Positions 45,458 to 55,994 of a stretch of DNA of 64,000 bases are shown in pieces (the stretch's first letter is position 1; every line of letters starts with the position of its first letter). Both the position numbers and the translations under genes were made by a program. Below the pieces are notes generated by a model. The model saw nothing but the letters and a program-made list of their open reading frames with translations. It did not search any database and was not told the DNA's origin. Source of the stretch: Telmatactis stephensoni. Its lineage: Eukaryota > Cnidaria > Anthozoa > Actiniaria > Isophelliidae. The stretch spans positions 627,501-691,500 of the forward strand of contig JALIZF010001940.1 in NCBI GenBank assembly GCA_029948255.1, in the 5' to 3' direction.

Positions 45458-45709
45458 ATGAGAAACCTTGTATTTGTTGCTCTCTTCCTGTCTGTTGTGA
45501 TATGCCAAATCACGATCACTGATGCCCATAGGCGATGTGCTCCACATTGCTGGGATGAGCCAAAACTCCCTAAAAGGGATATCAAATTCCAGGACAAGAT
45601 ATCCGCGATGGATGCCCAACCGAATCCTCAACATTATGGCAGGGATGAGCCAAACGGCCCTTCTGAACATGATGTGAAATTCCAAAACAAACGCTCGAAG
45701 ATTCGATAA
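45458..45709 (+). CDS. small secreted peptide with internal duplication, unrecognised
   Basis: An 83-residue frame starts with a textbook signal peptide (MRNLVFVALFLSVVICQ, cleavage likely near DA/H at about 23). The mature part is two aligned halves. Half 1 contains DAHRRCAPHCWDEPKLPKRD then IKFQDK; half 2 contains DAQPNPQHYGRDEPNGPSEH then DVKFQNK. The shared pattern is DA..., H, DEP..P...D.KFQ.K. Only half 1 has the Cys pair (CAPHC). Basic sites (RR, KR, NKR) could serve processing. The stop is 3 nt before a GTAAAC donor at 45713. An acceptor at 46642, a noncoding exon and AATAAA at 46780 complete a plausible mRNA. Function unknown: a processed peptide or a mucus/nematocyst-type secreted protein are possible. 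A long minus-strand frame here is a shadow. Confidence 0.65.
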   Translation: MRNLVFVALFLSVVICQITITDAHRRCAPHCWDEPKLPKRDIKFQDKISAMDAQPNPQHYGRDEPNGPSEHDVKFQNKRSKIR

Positions 45710-46184
45710 AAGGTAAACCAAGAAATGAAACAAACTCTATGCTCCCAGAGCTGTACATAACTCAAATTTCTGGGGGGAGGGGAGCGGGGATCCAGTCAGT
45801 TATATTTCCCTTGTAGGACATATTTAGGTATAGAGAACAGTATACACATAAAAGATAATAAACTCAAATATAAAATAGTTTTTATGCTGCTTGTTCCTTA
45901 CAATTACCCTTGTCTGGCAAAGTCGTCGTTTAATAACTTAATTTAATATCACAATGTATACTCATAAGTTATATAAAGTATAATAAATACAAAAGAAATT
46001 ATCAAGCATTATTTTAGAAACGATTTGTTGCTAAAATGTATTTTTGAACTACAAAAAACAGTTAACAATTAATTTTTAAATCCAATTCCTTACAACCGTA
46101 TAGCAACCAGTTAAGGTTTTGCCTTTTTGAAGAGCTATTCAGTTGTCCATATATAGTGCCACAAATCTGCATGTGCAGCTGAGT

Positions 46185-46452
46185 TTAAGGCGTTGTTACA
46201 CGCTGAAACTTGTATCTGAAACTTGTGTCGATCGCCGAGACGAATGCGAGACGAATTTCATAAGGGGTGTTACACGCTGGAATTTCGTCCTGAAACTTGT
46301 CCAAGTTTCTGTTGCAGGAGTAGAAAGCAGTCCTACTTTTCGTGAAACTGTTAAATGACCATGTTACACGGTGCAATGCGTTGTGAAACTTGTCTCGCAA
46401 CGGCGATTGAGGCAAGTTTCAAAGGAAAGTTTCAACGTGTAACAGCGCCTTT
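46185..46452. mobile_element. 268-bp MITE in the secreted-peptide gene's intron
   Basis: The ends AAGGCGTTGTTACACGCTGA and AACGTGTAACAGCGCCTT are inverted. Subterminal GAAACTTG motifs repeat several times in both directions. Confidence 0.85.
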
Positions 46453-46642
46453 AGCGGAGAATTACCTTGAGCAGCGTACTGAGGACAAGCGTATCTTTCT
46501 GTGCTTGAGGCATATAAAAGGGTTGTGATTTCTCGAAATTTAGTTTAGACTTTGGCTAAAGATTCTACGAGTTGAGTGGACCTTGTCTTTGAAAAAACAG
46601 TTTTCTTTGAATAGCTATAAGTTTTGTTTCTTTGAATTTCAG

Positions 46643-46800
46643 ACTCACGCATGAAAGAGAAGCACTAGCTATCTATACGAAGACACCATGGAGACACGTC
46701 AAATTAAAATGAAATGAAATTTTCATATCTTATCTAAGTCGTAATCTTAATGAAATTTCTGTAGCAATAACAAGTGCTTAATAAAATGCCCATAAAAGTA
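46643..46800 (+). other. probable 3' UTR exon with AATAAA
   Basis: A pyrimidine-rich acceptor (TTTCTTTGAATTTCAG) ends at 46642. The following sequence has no long frame and carries AATAAA at 46780-46785. It fits as the terminal exon of the secreted-peptide gene; splicing from 45712 is inferred. Confidence 0.5.
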
Positions 46801-46879
46801 GCATTAAAAATTGATCATAGAGTTTTGATTTTTATTTATTTGATATCAATAAATATTCTGAATTTTCATTGGCTCATCA

Positions 46880-47030
46880 AAACTAGCCAATTCAAACTAG
46901 AAAAACAGCCACTGGCTAGAACATTTGCTTTAGGTTAAAAAGCTAGCTATAGGCTACAAAACTAGCCATCGGCTAGAAAAACTAGAAAATACCGGGCTAG
47001 AAAAACAGCCACTGGCTAGAACATTTGCTT
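46880..47030. repeat. GCTAGAAAAAC / CACTGGCTAG repeats
   Basis: The segment CTAGAAAAACAGCCACTGGC is repeated exactly about 100 bp apart, with CTAGCCATCGGCTAG-type variants between. Related fragments are at 43580-43870. Confidence 0.7.
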
Positions 47031-47502
47031 CAGTTATTACTAAAACAGTGATGTTCTGTTATTGGCATGTATGTAAATTACGAAGCCTGAGCTTAATTTA
47101 AAACCGCGTACATGAAATAAATGAGTGAAATTGAACTAAATGAGTGAATTTATCTATTTTTATATAGAGAGAGAGTAACAAATGTTCGAAAGTAAAAACT
47201 GAAATGAAAAATAGTGAATAAATCAATACATGGACGAATGAATTACAAACAGTACTGTGGAACGAAATGTAAAATCGACCAACCATTATTAATTGCTGTT
47301 TTAATCATTTAAACGTTTTTCGGAGTTTTTGTCAAAAGCGTATTTAAAAACATGATTTTGACCAGTGTTAGGAAAAAACGTAGTTCAAATTCATATCATG
47401 CAGCAGTTTTTGAAGACATACCGCTGACAGTTACCTGAGAAAAAACTCTGAAAAACGTTTAAACGAGTAAAGCAGCAATCAATCAACTGATTAAATTCTA
47501 AT

Positions 47503-47734
47503 TTTTCTTTTCTTTTCTCTCTTCCTTCCTTCCTTCCTTCCTTCCTTCCTTCCTTCCTTCTTTCTTTTCTTTTCTTTTCTTTTCTTTTCTTTTCTTTTCT
47601 TTTCTTTTCTTTTCTTTTCTTTTCTTTTCTTTTCTTTTCTTTTCTTTTCTTTTCTTTTCTTTTCTTTTCTTTTCTTTTCTTTTCTTTTCTTTTCTTTTCT
47701 TTTCTTTTCTTTTCTTTTCTTTTCTTTTCTTTTC

Positions 47735-47767
<33 letters not shown>

Positions 47768-47790
47768 CTTTTCTTTTCTTTTTTTTGCTA
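47503..47790. repeat. (TTTTC)n microsatellite
   Basis: A pure run of TTTTC/CTTTT for about 230 bp, preceded by CTTC repeats. The Lys/Glu/Arg-rich minus-strand frame through it is an artefact. Confidence 0.95.
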
Positions 47791-47879
47791 CATTTTTGCT
47801 TTTGGTCTACAGATTTTGCCTTTGTAGCGTCAAAGGAGTTTAAACTTCCCAAACATTAAAAACCGATTCCCCTTTACCC

Positions 47880-50600
47880 CATTGCAAAATGAAATCACGC
47901 AAAAATATTTGGTCTTTTCACGCATCACGGATAATTCAAAAATCTCTTTCACGTTCACAGTTGCTTTCACGTGGACGCAAAAAGATTTAAATCACGTTTC
48001 ACGTCAAAATAAATCGGCCAATAACGTTTCACGGAAAAGGTATAAGGGACCTTATAAAAAAAGACAAGTCTCAAATTATCTTGAATTGATCTCCGCGAGC
48101 CGAAACATCAAAAAAGCCGTTGTAGACTTCTTGGACAGAAATTCTGTCAAAAGCTGTCATATTTATTGTAATATTATAATATTATATGTATTTCTTGTAA
48201 CAGCAAGTGATAACATGACGGGTATGCGCGAACCGCTGGACGGAAGTGACCTCAATTACGATTTTAACCTAGCTTAGGGCTACCTCTCTCATAAAGAGAG
48301 TTGTATATAGTCTCACCAAAGTTTTTCGGAGCATTACAGTCGAGTGCAGAAGTACGAACAGCTAGAAATTATCCTTTCAAAATTATCCATATGTCCAAGA
48401 CAATAGAAGTTGGAGACATGCGCAGATGTTATCACTTGCTGCTATTTCTTGTACGTTTCGAACCCAGGCTTCTCGTTAGAGTAAAAAATCGCGATAATTA
48501 ATTTGTGGAAATGTTTCAACAAAACGAAATATAAAAAACAGAAAGAGAGGAAAAAAGTCAATTAAAACACAAAATTTTCAAAAGAAGCTAAAAAAAAAAA
48601 AAAAAAAATCGCCAAGCTGCGCCGAGGCTCGTGCCCAAAAGCAAATCAGTATGCTAATTTTATGCAAAACTGAAAAAATCGACCATGCATCCAGACAAAG
48701 CGCTGAATCATCGCATGTTACGTATAGGATGGAGATTTCGGCCCCTTCCGCGCTATCGGTAGTACACAGAAAGCTTCGCAGTCAAAGAGGGAGGAAACAG
48801 TCGGATCCTAGGCCGTAAGTGACTGCACCTTACCACTAGACTAACCGGTCTACTAAGGGATTTGAAGGACAAAATAACCTAGTGTATTGTGTTAATGGAC
48901 TGTCTATTGTTGTGCAAATTGAGGTGTTTTGGTGGCAAAGTGTGGTAATGCGTGGCGTGTGAATCTCATGGACCGAGATCGATTCCCCGAATTGACCAAT
49001 ATTTTCAGATTCTTTTTTTTTTCTTTCTTTCTTTTAAATATATATATATGTTACTTTCTGTGACCTTTTCGTAACCTGTGTCGAAAGTGCTACGAGTTGA
49101 CACAAAGTCTACACAACTTCTCATCGGGCCTTCGGCATTTTAATACTGCTAATATTTGCCAGTATATTTGCTACCAAAAATTATTTTGCGCTGAAGTTAT
49201 TATCGCAAACAAATCAATTGATGAATCTATCTATCTGTCGATCGATCTACTATTTACTTACTCGTTATCATTAATTTACGGCGATTTTCGATATCATGCG
49301 GGGAACTTGGTTATGCAATGTGGTTCATACCGTATTTATTACAGTAGACGCCCTGGACGATTAAGAAAAAAGTTGAGCTCAAAAGGCACAAGTTTATTTG
49401 AGAGAGGAGTTTCTTTTTAATCTAATATTTATAATATTCAATCTTAGAAATACGTATTAAAAAATTCCTTTCTGTGCGAGAAATAATATCTTTAGCGGTA
49501 GCTAATGTTAAAAGATGATTGTAATAGTAAACTTGTGCCAAAGGTCCATTTAGTTTACTGAGGGAGGGGAGGGAGGGATCGATGTTTATAGGAGGGGACG
49601 TCTATCCGGCAAATATTTTTTAGAACTTCATTGAGGAGGGTATTTATAGGCGTTTATAAGAGGAGGGGTTGGAAAGGGGCGTCTATCCAGTATTTTAAGG
49701 ACTTGATCACGAGGGAGAGTTTATTGGAGAGAGGCGTTCCAGATAGTGTCAAAAATGAGGTCATTATTCCATATCAATCGATCAACTACAAAAGTCATAA
49801 ATAGGCACGAATACAAGATAAAACTTTTCTTCCAATTTTTTTCTGCAACATTGCGCGCAGAACAGCTAGGGTTGCACCGTGGTTTCATCCCTGAAACAGG
49901 TGCGCGCAACAGTTTTTGGATCGGTTCTACTTTTGCAGCTCTGTGTAACGTTGCGCGAAATGTTACGGAAAATGTTGCGTCGTTGTTTGGTTTAAAGGTG
50001 CTGGGACATATTTCGATGCCAAGCAACGTGGTTGCTATGCTGGCTGTAAAAGCAAGTGCCAGAGCTCATTGACTTCTTCGAATTTATGATTTTTTGCAAA
50101 AATGTCACTTTTGGAATGCCCCCGTTTCTTCGGGTCTTTAAGTCTCGCATTTTTATCGGGAAACCGGGAAATATGATTTTTGAATGATATTAAATACGCT
50201 ACAATTTTCTCAAATTATCAGTGTCCGCAGCTAAGCAAAATAACGTGTCAAAACATTGCGGGTGAAAGTCTTGAAGCCAAATATACGCATATCGAAGCTG
50301 TTCATTATGACACAGCCGAGCTATATAAATGCAGCGAATATCTGAAATCTCCAGTGCGCATGCGCAAACAGCTGGTTTTTATTTTGAATTCTATAATCTG
50401 TGAGGGGTTTGTAGATGAAATAATTATTTTTATCCTGAAATGTTTTATGTATTATGTAGTATATATGTTCTATGTATTTTGTTATTTATCAACGAAATAA
50501 AAAACGCATCCGTTACTTTGTGCACCTTGTAGAGTAAAGCTATACTATGTAGAAATTGAATGAAAATATTTTGAAACGGCAAAAGTTATAGAAATTTTCT
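47880..50600. other. intergenic, possible SINE-like piece
   Basis: No gene recognised. Tracts of TTTCACG repeats occur at 47915-48035. A possible tRNA-like head (GGTGGCAAAGTGTGGTAATG, then GAGATCGATTCCC) lies at about 48930-49000. GGACGTCTATCCGG-like repeats are at 49590-49690. Open frames of about 100-130 codons here lack recognisable domains. Confidence 0.45.
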
Positions 50601-50649
50601 GAAATACACCCAGCACCCTTAAGTCAACCATCCATCCATTCATCATTCC

Positions 50650-50716
50650 CAATATTTTTTCTTTCTTTCTTTCTCTCTTTCTTTCATTCTTTCGTTTTCT
50701 CTTCCTTCCTTCCTTC

Positions 50717-50808
<92 letters not shown>

Positions 50809-50880
50809 TTTCTTTCTTCCTTCTTTCTGTCTTTTTCCTTTCCTTCCTTTCTTCCTTCCTTCTTTCCTGTATTTTTCTAT
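50650..50880. repeat. (CTTT)n microsatellite at the outer end of the left arm
   Basis: About 150 bp of CTTT flanked by CTTC-rich sequence. A GAAA/GGAA-rich counterpart begins at about 63930 at the end of the window. Confidence 0.95.
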
Positions 50881-53689
50881 CTTCTTTTCTTTTGTCTTTC
50901 TTACTTTCTTTTCCCTGAAGAGCTTTGTTATGATTTTTTTCCTTTTCCTATTTAATTCCCTTGCCTCAAAATTTCTTCAATTCATTCTTGTATATATGCA
51001 TTTTATTGTTACATTTTTATCATAACTATTTACTGGTCATTTTGAATCCCAATAGGCCCCTTGCAGCACGTCGGAAAACAATAGATTTTCAGTTCAAACC
51101 ACATTGAAATTATTTTGTTTTGCCCTTCAAATTGAGCTGCATTCCAACGTGCTGCAAGGGGCCAATGACACTAATATCACGTGATACATACATGATGTTC
51201 ACGTGTTCAGTTCATTTGGCTCATTGAAACAGTGCAGCAGTGGAGGTAAGTTGGTGTTTACTCTCTCGTTTCTAAAATAGCTATATTTTTGATAAAATGT
51301 TGCTTTTCACCGAGAAAACTTGAAGCTAGGCCTAAGTAAACCTTACCAAGGCTAAGTCTAACGTATTTTTAAACGGAAGAATTATTTTTGAGCGGAATTT
51401 GTCTTGGAAAAGCTCGAGCGTTTTGCACCTTTGCACTTGCTGTAGGCGAACAAGTTCTATCAAGGGTTTTCGCTCTCGAAACATTAAAATTCTTTGAGAA
51501 TTTTCAACCAAGAAGGATGTGTGTTATTTTGTATCATTTTCCTTCAAATAGTGGACTGCTTTGGCAATGTTTTAGTTGTAGTTCGCTTTGCTTATGTTTA
51601 TCTGCTAGCTGCATGTGAAAAATGGCGCAATTTGACCAGCTGAGTTCATCACCAGTTGGTCTTCCAGTTCGAATTTTGTGAATGAAATGTTTCTTGTAAT
51701 AAGAAGAAACCTGGAATTCGGGTGTTTTGAAACCTTTCTGTGTTTAGTTGTTCAGTGACAAATGTTTTATCTGCCTGCCTTTACGTCGCACGTTGGAATG
51801 TATGACTCATGTTGTTGTTCTCACTTATATTCCAGAATTTTGCCAACGAAACAAGCGTCGAATGAAAGGTTAATGAATTCAACGAATCTTCAACAATCTA
51901 AATTCTAGTTTTGATATATACAAAAATGTATTTGGCTGTGTTTGTAAAATTGTTGGAGATATCGCTGAAGCATTTTTGGGTGGATTGGGGGAGGGGGGAA
52001 TAGGATAATGTATAGTGAACTTATTTCATGGTGAATACCTCTATAACGCGGACAAACCTCAACAATTCGAACGTGTTAATTTTAAAAGAACTTTTTAAAG
52101 ATGTCTAGTAAGAAGAGAAGCGAGTGTTTGGGTGTCCGTCATGAAGAAAGTTCACTGTACAGAAGTGAGTATCTTTGCATTGCTTGTGATGAATCAGATT
52201 GTCATTATTGCTTTCTTATTTTCGTGTTGTTAGATGTTTGTGCTGTATAAGTGTTTGTTTGTGCCTGCGAAATCAGACGTCCCTCATAGCGTGCTAGTTT
52301 GTTCTCCTTTTCTCCACTAGGGAGAGGGGGTGAGGAAATGGGCGTGCCATGTTGGGCGCCTGTTGGCTGCAGGGAGTGTTGGAGGTGTTTTGTACCTTGT
52401 TTGTGACTGTCGATGCTGACCCCCAAAAATACATTTTTGACATTTTTTTTTCTTTTTGGCTCGTAATCACAAGTCAAAGTATTCACTTCACAATTCATAG
52501 TTAACAGAATTTAGTCTCGTTAGGAATGGGGTGTTTTTAGCAGAAGCTACCACTTTAACAATAGGTGGGGTTTATTAGATTTTGGACCGGTCAATCGGCC
52601 GGGGTCAATTGGCCTGCTTAGGTTAGCTTTCATGAATGCTTAGGCCTACGAAAGGACAACGCTGGATCACCGATGAAACTGCCATACTCTCAAAATGAGA
52701 GACCTCTTTTGCAGTCTGAGTCTGTGTCGTCTTCTTTAGATGTAGAGTTCGTCCATTATTAGTACGTGGCTCTGGTCAGTTTACATACAACGCATACATA
52801 TAAACTACAGCGCATAAAGGCATAGATTTCTGTGCTACTTAGGTCTTAGGTTAGGGCTGGCCAGGCTACTACGAAGTTGATGCGCAAAGTCGTGGTGTGA
52901 TCGTGGACCTGCTATGTTTTGTCTAGATCCTTGATTGAAAAATCACCGGCAAAGATTTTCATCTTCTGAATTCGATCCTCCATCAGGGTGTCGCCACAAC
53001 TTTGCATGTCGACGATAATGGTGGAACTCTAGATTAGCTACACCCAAATTTAGTGTTGATTCCGTTTCATTTTGGCCCGGCCTAGACTAGAAATACTAAT
53101 CCCTAAAACTGATAAATGTCATGATGAAACAACAGGACAGAGGAAATACTCGATAGGACTTGAGGTTTTGTACTGATGTTTCCTGTCTAGTAAATACCAT
53201 GGCATTTAGCACATTTCTTTCAGCCAAGTCTACCAAGAACAACCAAACTGGGTTGCGACGACGAGTCATCAAGTAGAATTTTTACAGTGGTAGCTTCTTA
53301 GTCTAGGATTTTTGTTCTAATGTTAATGATTATTAATATGAAGAATTATCTTTATTAATACCAAATTAATGAAGGTATTAGAAAGTGCTTGTTTGTTGTT
53401 GTTGGTTAACAATGACAAAATTCGGCATCAACTATTTGAAGAAATACAAAAAAAAATCGTGCGTAGTATGTCGGTGGCGACCTTTTTCGAAAATTTCCGT
53501 TCTTTCTTCGGTTTTTTTTTCGCCAACATCGACTCTTCATCGGAAATATGTATGGCTATCCTTCCGGCGATTGATAAAATAACACGGGTTGTTTTTTCAA
53601 TTTTAATGAATATTGGAGATTTTTCTGTTTCGATCTCTGTTTCTTTTACTACAAATTTCCATTCTTTTTGAGACAATGATTTCGTGTGT

Positions 53690-54355
53690 TGCTTTCGAAC
53701 GATGTTTTCGGGTCTTTTTTGCAGCAATGTTTATGGATCTTTTTTGCAACACATTTTCGGGTCTTTTTTGGAACACTTTTTCGAGTCTTTTTTGGAACGA
53801 TGTTTTCGAGTCTTTCATGCAAAATATTTTCGGGTCTTTTTTGAAACGGTGTTTTTCGGCTCTTCTTTGGAACGGTGTTTTCGGGTCTTTTTTGTAACAC
53901 GTTTTTTCTGTCTTTTTTGGAACGAGGTTTTTTCGGGTCATTTTTGCAAACCGTTCAGTTTTGGGTCTTTTTTGCAACACATTTTCGAGTCTTATTTGGA
54001 AAGATGTTTTCGGCTCATTTTTCCAACAATCATTTTTGGGTTTTTTTTGGAACACATTTTCGGGTCTTTTTTGGAACGATGTTTTTTCGGGTCTTTTTTG
54101 CAACACATTTTCGGGTATTTTTGGCAATGATGTTTTTTTCGGGTCCTTTTTGCAACACATTTTCGGGTCTTTTTTGGAACGATGTTTTTTCGGGTCTTTT
54201 TTGCAACACATTTTCGGATATTTTTGACAATGATGTTTTTTTTTCGGGTCTTTTTTGCAACACATTTTCGGGTCTTTTTTGGAACGATGTTTTTTGCAAC
54301 TTGACATTTTCGGGTCTTTTTTGCAACGCACTTTCGGGTCTTTTTTGGAAGCGTC
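53690..54355 (+). repeat. minisatellite, GGGTCTTTTTTGCAACACA units (left arm)
   Basis: About 25 units of 24-30 bp alternate TTTTCGGGTCTTTTTTGCAA with TTTTCGGGTCTTTTTTGGAA variants (then CACA or CGATG). Long frames on both strands (poly-KKDPK, poly-SGLFCNTF) are artefacts. Confidence 0.92.
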
Positions 54356-54980
54356 TCCACAGCTAGGGCACTACATCCATCAGTGTCTTGGGTGTCTATA
54401 GGCATTGCAGGCCTGACACAAACTCTCTCTTGAGAGTTGCAATTTTTGGGGGTCCAATGGCACAGGAAGCGTCTCCACAGGGCACTACATCCAGTAGTGT
54501 CTTGGGTGTCTATAGACACTAATAGCCTCTCCTGTTGCAAGTCCTGCTGTACCTGCACGTGGTGACCCCTGCTGTACCTGGACCTTGTGGACCAGGGACT
54601 GACACAGTGAAAGGACTAGGGGAAGGAATAACCCTGAATGAAAAACCCTCCAACAGGGTAACAAACCCACTTGGAGTTTCAACAGTAAAACGCAGCGAGA
54701 TCTAGACACCTTGCAAATTAGTTGACTTTTCTTGGAAAATGGTTTTGGAATTGCTAAAAGTAATGACAGTGGAAGAAGACCAAAGCAAAAATTAAGATTT
54801 TATCTTTGGGTGAAAATTCAAATTGTTGGATGAATTTTTTTAAATTGATTTATTTTTGTTAAACGGAAAATGTTGGGCTTCGATGCGTTAGGTAAACGTT
54901 TTCTACTTGCGTATATATATTTTTGATAAATGCTCAACTCGCGCAATAATATCTAGGCATATAACCGGTTGCTATACGTA

Positions 54981-55194
54981 AGGCCTGGTTCACACTAGCG
55001 ACATAACGGCGAGGTCATGAAATACAAAACACAACTTATATCAATGTTTTATGTCACCAGTGTAAACATCACAACATAACGACATAATACGAACATAAAA
55101 ACATGGACATAACGACATAAAGAAAAAAACTGATTCTTTCTTTGTTGTTATGTCGATGTCCTTATGTCGTTATGTCGCTAGTGGTAACCAGGCC
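54981..55194. mobile_element. 214-bp TA-target MITE (left arm only)
   Basis: The ends AGGCCTGGTTCACACTAG and CTAGTGGTAACCAGGCC are inverted, with GCGACATAACG / CGTTATGTCGC inside. TA flanks at 54979-54980 and 55195-55196. The right arm lacks it. Confidence 0.9.
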
Positions 55195-55196
55195 TA

Positions 55197-55512
55197 CCGT
55201 ATTTACTCGAATAAGCGCCTCTCCCGAATAAGCGCCGCCTTTGGACAAAAAAACAAAAAACAAAAAAAATTAATAAGCGCCTCCCCCGAATAAGCGCCTC
55301 GCCTCGTTATAGTATACTAATACCAGTACTGTTGTAGTAGTATAACATTGATATTAGTGATATTAAAAGAAAAACATACTTTGACAGTTGTGTACGCCTT
55401 TCCTCCCGTTGAATTAGCGCCTCCTTCGAATAAGCGCCTCCCCCGAATAAGCGCCCCGTTTTAGACGTGAAAAATTTAATAAGCGCCGGGGCTCTTATTC
55501 GAGTAAATACGG
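55197..55512. mobile_element. 316-bp TA-target MITE, CCGTATTTACTCGAATAAGCG (left arm only)
   Basis: The ends CCGTATTTACTCGAATAAGC and GCTTATTCGAGTAAATACGG (with short offset) are inverted. Several AATAAGCGCC repeats lie inside. TA at 55195-55196 and 55513-55514; the left TA is shared with the preceding MITE. Absent from the right arm. Confidence 0.9.
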
Positions 55513-55737
55513 TAAGCAAAACATTTTTCAGTTTAAATTTTCCTAACTATTCAACATCCACCCTATTAATTTAGTTTATTCATTCCTTTCTGGAATTGTC
55601 TTCTCGATATTTCTCATCTTTTTCTATCTAGACCTTTATAATTTTAGAGACATTTATTTTTCCCATTTTGTCTTTGCGGAAGTTTACTTGGTTTGTTTTC
55701 CTGTTTTGACAATTTTCGATGCTTCAACACCAACACC

Positions 55738-55826
55738 AACTCTATAGTGTAGTAGAGCACGCTTGGTCACGGCCAAGAGGTCTGGGTGCAACTCCCAGTG
55801 GGGTATATGGAGTTGAAGCAAATCCT
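55738..55826 (+). other. tRNA-like sequence facing the satellite (left)
   Basis: A-box-like TAGTAGAGCACGCTTGG (about 55750) and B-box-like GGGTGCAACTCCC (55784-55796) have tRNA-like spacing, with GGTCACGGCCAAGAGG between. It ends before a GTTGAAGCAAATC segment. It could be a SINE head or a pol III promoter remnant; no intact cloverleaf. Confidence 0.6.
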
Positions 55827-55994
55827 ATAAACCCGACATTAAATCGATTGCAGTATTTGACAGTTTTACATTAAAGTACAATTTACTTTTATGGATTTTG
55901 ACACAAATAGTTATAATATACTTTTACATTTACGACTTTACGAATGAGTGACAATTTTCATTGGACAAAACGTTCCCTTTCGGACAATTTTAGC

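Noticed and set aside
45326..45733. Minus-strand 135-codon frame over the secreted peptide gene
   Set aside because: Its repeats mirror the internal duplication of the plus-strand gene, which has the signal peptide and splice site.
47391..47852. Minus-strand 153-codon poly-KERK frame
   Set aside because: Pure TTTTC microsatellite translation.
47882..48277. 131-codon plus frame
   Set aside because: The first half translates TTTCACG-type repeats; no domain and no neighbouring exon evidence.
49746..50072. 108-codon plus frame with a 101-codon minus frame opposite
   Set aside because: No recognisable domain, signal or splice context on either strand.
51388..51618. Frame MSGICLGKA.. with a counterpart at 63433 on minus
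   Set aside because: The copies diverge by frameshifts within 60 residues and show no recognisable domain.
52205..52498. Minus-strand frame conserved in both palindrome arms (counterpart from 62340)
   Set aside because: Most differences between the two copies change the amino acid, and a C-run indel alters one copy. It looks like neutral duplicate sequence rather than a conserved protein.
53603..54558. Lys-rich and Phe-rich frames on both strands
   Set aside because: Translation of the GGGTCTTTTTT minisatellite. Frames are open on both strands, as expected of the repeat.
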